The notes under the pieces were generated by a model that was not told the DNA's origin, ran no database searches, and worked only from the letters and a program-made list of their open reading frames with translations. A stretch of DNA of 64,000 nt, from NCBI GenBank assembly GCA_947579665.1, contig OX388341.1, positions 25,987,147-26,051,146 on the forward strand, in the 5' to 3' direction. This stretch comes from Sympetrum striolatum. Its lineage: Eukaryota; Arthropoda; Insecta; Odonata; Libellulidae. Below are positions 60,561 to 64,000 of the stretch, in pieces (within the stretch, counting starts at the first letter, position 1; each line of letters begins with the position of its first letter). The position numbers and the translations under genes are program-made.

Positions 60561-61660
60561 ATCTCCTAAAACCCTTATTCTCGAATGAATGAATGTATCT
60601 ATGTTCGCTCCAAATATTGCATATAAAGGTAATACAATATAATTTTAAAAATTTTAACAAATACTTGAGATTTAGATGTCAACTAAGGCTAACCTGTATT
60701 GTTGACATCGATAATACAAAATACTTTTTGTGTTCACAACCATAGAAATAATTAACATTTAGGTACGATTTTAATTTAATTTGGTAAACTACGGTACAAT
60801 TTTAGTCCTAAACAAAAAACCGATTTTATATAAATATTTAGGTTTGGTTTAGTAAACCTAATACAATTTTCATTTCGCATACCATATACTACTTGACATT
60901 TACTTCAATTTTTCTTGATGGTTTCTCTATGTCTCTGGATTAATAAATATTATTATTATGACAATATCAGTATCAGTGAGTGTCTCAGGCGACACATACG
61001 AGTAAGAATTGGTTCTTGAAGACACCTTTAAGAAACCGCCATAGGCATATTAGTGGATGAAAAATCCTCTAATTGCTATGGTTACTCTTCTTGCCGAAAT
61101 TTAATTGCCCTTAAGACTAAAAATTTCTTATAAGTCATTACTCCTGTTATTATAAAAGATATTTTATGAGAGTTTTTAATATTTAAAAAAAGTGATCGAA
61201 GATAAAATGCAACAAATATCATTTCAATATTCTTATCTTGAATAAATGTACCGCGAGATCCCACTTGGGTACATTAGCTCTCCTCTCTGTGTTTATTCTT
61301 TGATGTTTACTTAGACGTTTAAAAATATACACAATTTATCGAAACAAAAGCACTTTTACAATAATATGCACATTATTGTTAAAAGTGTTTTTGTTTCAAT
61401 AAATCATTTTGTTTGACGGAATTCCACCAAATCTCATTTAAGCAGTTCGATTTTGTTCTACAATATAATTATAATCACTCCTATTCGTTTTAGTTGTATT
61501 TTCTCAACTAAATTACCCTGAATCGGGAATTACTAATGTATTATTCTCGACAAATAAATTAATATTTAGCTATTTTCATCAATATCGTTGTTTAAGGCTA
61601 ATAGTACACCAGTTTCGTTGCTAATCTAATTTTTCAATGTTTGATGTTAGAATCTCCCGT
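60560..61660. other. AT-rich DNA holding a long hairpin
   Basis: No gene. The strong inverted repeat at 61334-61404 is listed separately. An AATAAATATTATTATTA stretch at about 60943-60959 could be a retroelement tail, but nothing upstream supports it. Confidence 0.5.
61334..61404. repeat. Long near-perfect hairpin
   Basis: Arms 61334-61365 and 61372-61404 pair over about 32 bases with two mismatches and one single-base gap, around a six-base loop. It is too long and regular to be chance. It could be a solo foldback remnant, a small MITE or a source of double-stranded RNA if transcribed. Confidence 0.9.
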
Positions 61661-63010
61661 AATTAGCAGCTTTAAGCAACGAAGGAGGGTGTGAGTGAGT
61701 AGAGAGATATATGTGCGGCGTTGGAGGAGAAAGAGAAGGATTGAAGTAACCGAGGAAGAAATCTCCGCTTTCGTGTGCTCTCGCAAACTTTGGCCATCTC
61801 CGAGTAAACAAAGTAGAAATTTCTTTCGATGTTTAATGATCGCAGCGGATAACTTTTGGATAAACGTTGAGAGTCTCGGATGCGGACGTGAAATTAAGAT
61901 TCATCGCTCAAAGTAATGACCGCTCTTTTCTTTAACACTAGTGTTCTCTTAAAGGACGTACCATCGCCCATATCTGGGACATCTGATTGAGGTGGAACTC
62001 AAAAGCAAACTTCTTAATGATATCATTGCTCCGCAGTATTATATATAGCGCCACGCTAAGGATTCAATTTGAGGGGATTGTTTTTAATTTTCGACGAGTT
62101 CTCGAGGAAATCCCTCCATCAACAGGAATTGTAAGGCATTGATGAGGTCATCGAGGGTTGAACTTTGAGCGGGTAATGACTCTCCCCATTTTCGTCGGGC
62201 AATAAAATCGCCATGAATCACAGCATCTTGATAAACGTTGATTCGGATCGCATCCGTCCAGCGTCCCTCCTGTCCCCTCTTCCGCAACCAATATCCAATC
62301 TTATTACCACCGCGGCCCAATTATCCAACTCTTCCGTCCTCTGCCATCCCCAACGTTAATCCGGCTTCTTCATCTAGGACTTCATTCCTTGATCCCGGCG
62401 ACTTGTCCTCCTCTTTCCTAAACTCCTCGAGACTCCCTTTTCAAACCGTCGAATGGTACTCCCCGAAGGGTAATGAGGTTGAGGGGGAGGATGTCTCCCC
62501 CTATCAAAGTTCGGAAGGGGAGAGGATGAGAGTTTTCGGGTGCACCTGCAGTTCCTGGAATCCAAGGCTTCCGTTTCCACCGTAGGAAGAGGTCTCCAAA
62601 AAGGTCAAAGATTCCATTCCTTCCGGGAGCAGACGAATAGACGGATATTCTAAGCGATTGTCTCAGAGGGAGTCCGCTCATGCATCGCCTTTGTCCGACT
62701 CACGCACTCAAACAAGCGCCGGATCCATTAATCACCGGGGAATGGAAAAAAGAGCTGCCCTCCTTATCCGCCGTCTTTCGCATTAGACCGCTTTTCTTTC
62801 CCGGCCTTAATGCGATCTTTCTCCGCTCCGGTTGCACTTAATTCTTTTTTCCCATTAGCGCCGGAAACGTTTGAAATTGAGACGTACCTGCCTCTTGTGT
62901 ATGCATTAATCCGGAATGAAAGATGTTTCGCGGACAATGAGAGCGACAGGGGACGCCATGGAGTGTGCGGCATCGTTTCGTTCATTTGCCGGGGATAAGT
63001 TTGTCGTATT
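61660..63010. other. GC-richer island with CT tract
   Basis: CT-rich on plus at about 62250-62440 and GA-rich at about 62465-62530, within CpG-bearing mixed sequence. The 115-codon plus frame at 62238-62585 overlaps two minus frames and shows no domain. No gene is called. Confidence 0.45.
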
Positions 63011-63066
63011 TCCACGAAATCATTACCTTACTCACTGCATTTCAAGAATTCTGTACCATTTGAATA

Positions 63067-63430
63067 CCAAACGCTTGGGTATAACCAACAACCGTTTGAT
63101 TGTGGGTAGTGTAACTCTGGTAACTGAATATCCGTCTAACGATTGACTGGCGTATTAAATACGTTTAAAATTTATCCTCCCAGAAACAAGCAGATTTGGG
63201 TTCCACTTCAAATCACATTGTTAATGTCCGGTAATATTCAATTATTTTCATGCCTAACGCTTAGATATAATCGACAACCGTTTGATTGTAGAAAGTATAA
63301 CTATGGGTGACTAAACCCATCCACCTAGCGCTTAACTGAGATATTATATTTGCCGAAAATTTATACCTATGGAAAATAGAAGGTTTAGGTTCCACTTCAA
63401 GCCGTATAGTTTATATTTGTAAATCATCAT
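63067..63430. repeat. Diverged tandem duplication, about 186-bp period
   Basis: A unit starting near 63067 recurs from 63253. Shared words include AACGCTT, CAACCGTTTGATTGT, TTTATNCCT and GGTTCCACTTCAA. A partial earlier unit may lie at about 63005-63066. The second unit runs straight into the quasi-palindromic motif at 63432-63470. This array and that motif are therefore probably parts of one element. Confidence 0.75.
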
Positions 63431-63431
63431 G

Positions 63432-63470
63432 TTTACTTTCTCCATATACGTAGTATAGAGAAAATATTGT
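63432..63470. repeat. Quasi-palindromic motif, inverted copy
   Basis: The reverse complement of this segment matches 27171-27209 at 36 of 39 positions. Hairpin arms are 63438-63446 and 63454-63462, with one mismatch. It is adjacent to a tandem array, as at 27 kb, but the array sequence differs and lies on the opposite side of the motif. Confidence 0.85.
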
Positions 63471-64000
63471 TTCTATTACACTTTTTTGGCCTTTACCTTT
63501 CTCTATCTAAATTTTAAATCTCAAAAAATAACAGAAAAAGAATTAACTCACCACTGTGCTTGGAATTCATGACCACTCATCATCCATTCCCGGTTTAAAT
63601 ATCTTTTATAATTTCAAAACACATTTATTATTAATTAAGGATAAAAATATTGTATTTAAACACGGAGAGAATTGACTTTCGTTACAAACAAACCAGTTTT
63701 CATGTATTAAATGTTCTGAAAAGGCCAACGTATCCTTCCTATTCGAAAATTATCCCTTTGTTTTCCATGAAAAAATTAAGTTGAGAAAGGAAAGTTTAAG
63801 CAAATAATTTCTTGAAGAATATTATCGTATAATGAAAGCAAAAGAACTAGGACACCGATTGACCGAAGGATATGCTAACTACCTAACTTCTGTGTACATG
63901 TTAAAACACGTACGCCAGTGGCTATTGATATTTCATTCTTCCCCCAGAAGAACATATGTGAAACGATTTAAAAATTATATTTTTATTTTTGATTGCAAAC
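63471..64000. other. AT-rich non-coding DNA to the window edge
   Basis: No supported feature seen. Confidence 0.5.

Noticed and set aside
60943..60959. Retroelement tail suggested by AATAAATATTATTATTA
   Set aside because: Short and AT-rich in AT-rich flanks; no second copy or upstream element sequence was found by eye.

Overview
The window reads as non-coding DNA from an animal nuclear genome, most likely an arthropod and probably an insect. I find no protein-coding gene that I can support, on either strand. The longest ATG-to-stop frame is about 139 codons (47940-48359). Every frame of 100 codons or more lies in compositionally biased DNA, overlaps rival frames, or shows no recognisable domain. 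There are no bacterial-style gene arrays, no rRNA, and no complete tRNA. The insect guess rests on AT-rich background, CpG kept in the GC-richer islands, and the style of the repeats: retroelement-like tails, a foldback element and a tRNA-like Pol III promoter. It is a guess, because no exon is available to place the species. The window could be a gene desert or the inside of a very long intron.

Layout. The DNA alternates at roughly 1-4 kb scale between AT-rich sequence and shorter islands of higher GC with many CpGs. The islands fall near 1.5-2.3, 3.35-3.8, 5.0-6.25, 10.25-11.2, 12.1-12.8, 13.2-14.4, 18.35-19.45, 20.25-20.9, 22.5-23.2, 24.5-25.4, 28.25-28.5, 29.3-30.0, 31.1-32.9, 35.8-36.8, 39.5-40.85, 41.85-43.1, 45.3-46.0, 47.5-48.5, 51.35-53.0, 54.2-54.65, 56.55-57.3, 58.15-58.8, 59.8-60.55 and 61.65-63.0 kb. 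Many contain strand-biased pyrimidine (CT) or purine (GA) tracts. Others (5.15-5.4, 10.85-11.15, 13.2-13.65, 35.85-36.3, 41.9-42.5, 52.65-53.0) have complex, ATTA/TAAT-rich text that looks like candidate conserved regulatory DNA; that reading is inference.

Repeats are the best-supported content. A dispersed family with a hairpin and an AATAAA-containing terminus on the minus strand has two long copies (16453-16700, 47291-47486) and two probable fragments (28809-28880, 55131-55190). A composite at 26391-27209 has two ~320-bp tandem units, a CA tract and a quasi-palindromic terminal motif; the motif recurs inverted at 63432-63470 (36 of 39 positions). A ~186-bp tandem duplication lies beside that second copy. 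A foldback element at 53605-53940 has 45-bp inverted repeats (40 of 45 matching) around a tRNA-like sequence with recognisable A and B boxes. A perfect 50-bp palindrome sits at 15810-15859, and a near-perfect ~32-bp-arm hairpin at 61334-61404. Weak traces of retroelements are seen near 19.55-19.73, 36.9-37.16 and 43.3-43.4 kb.

Most notable candidate: the foldback element carrying the tRNA-like Pol III promoter, followed by the paired quasi-palindromic motifs 36 kb apart. Nothing here shows genes working together as a pathway or operon.
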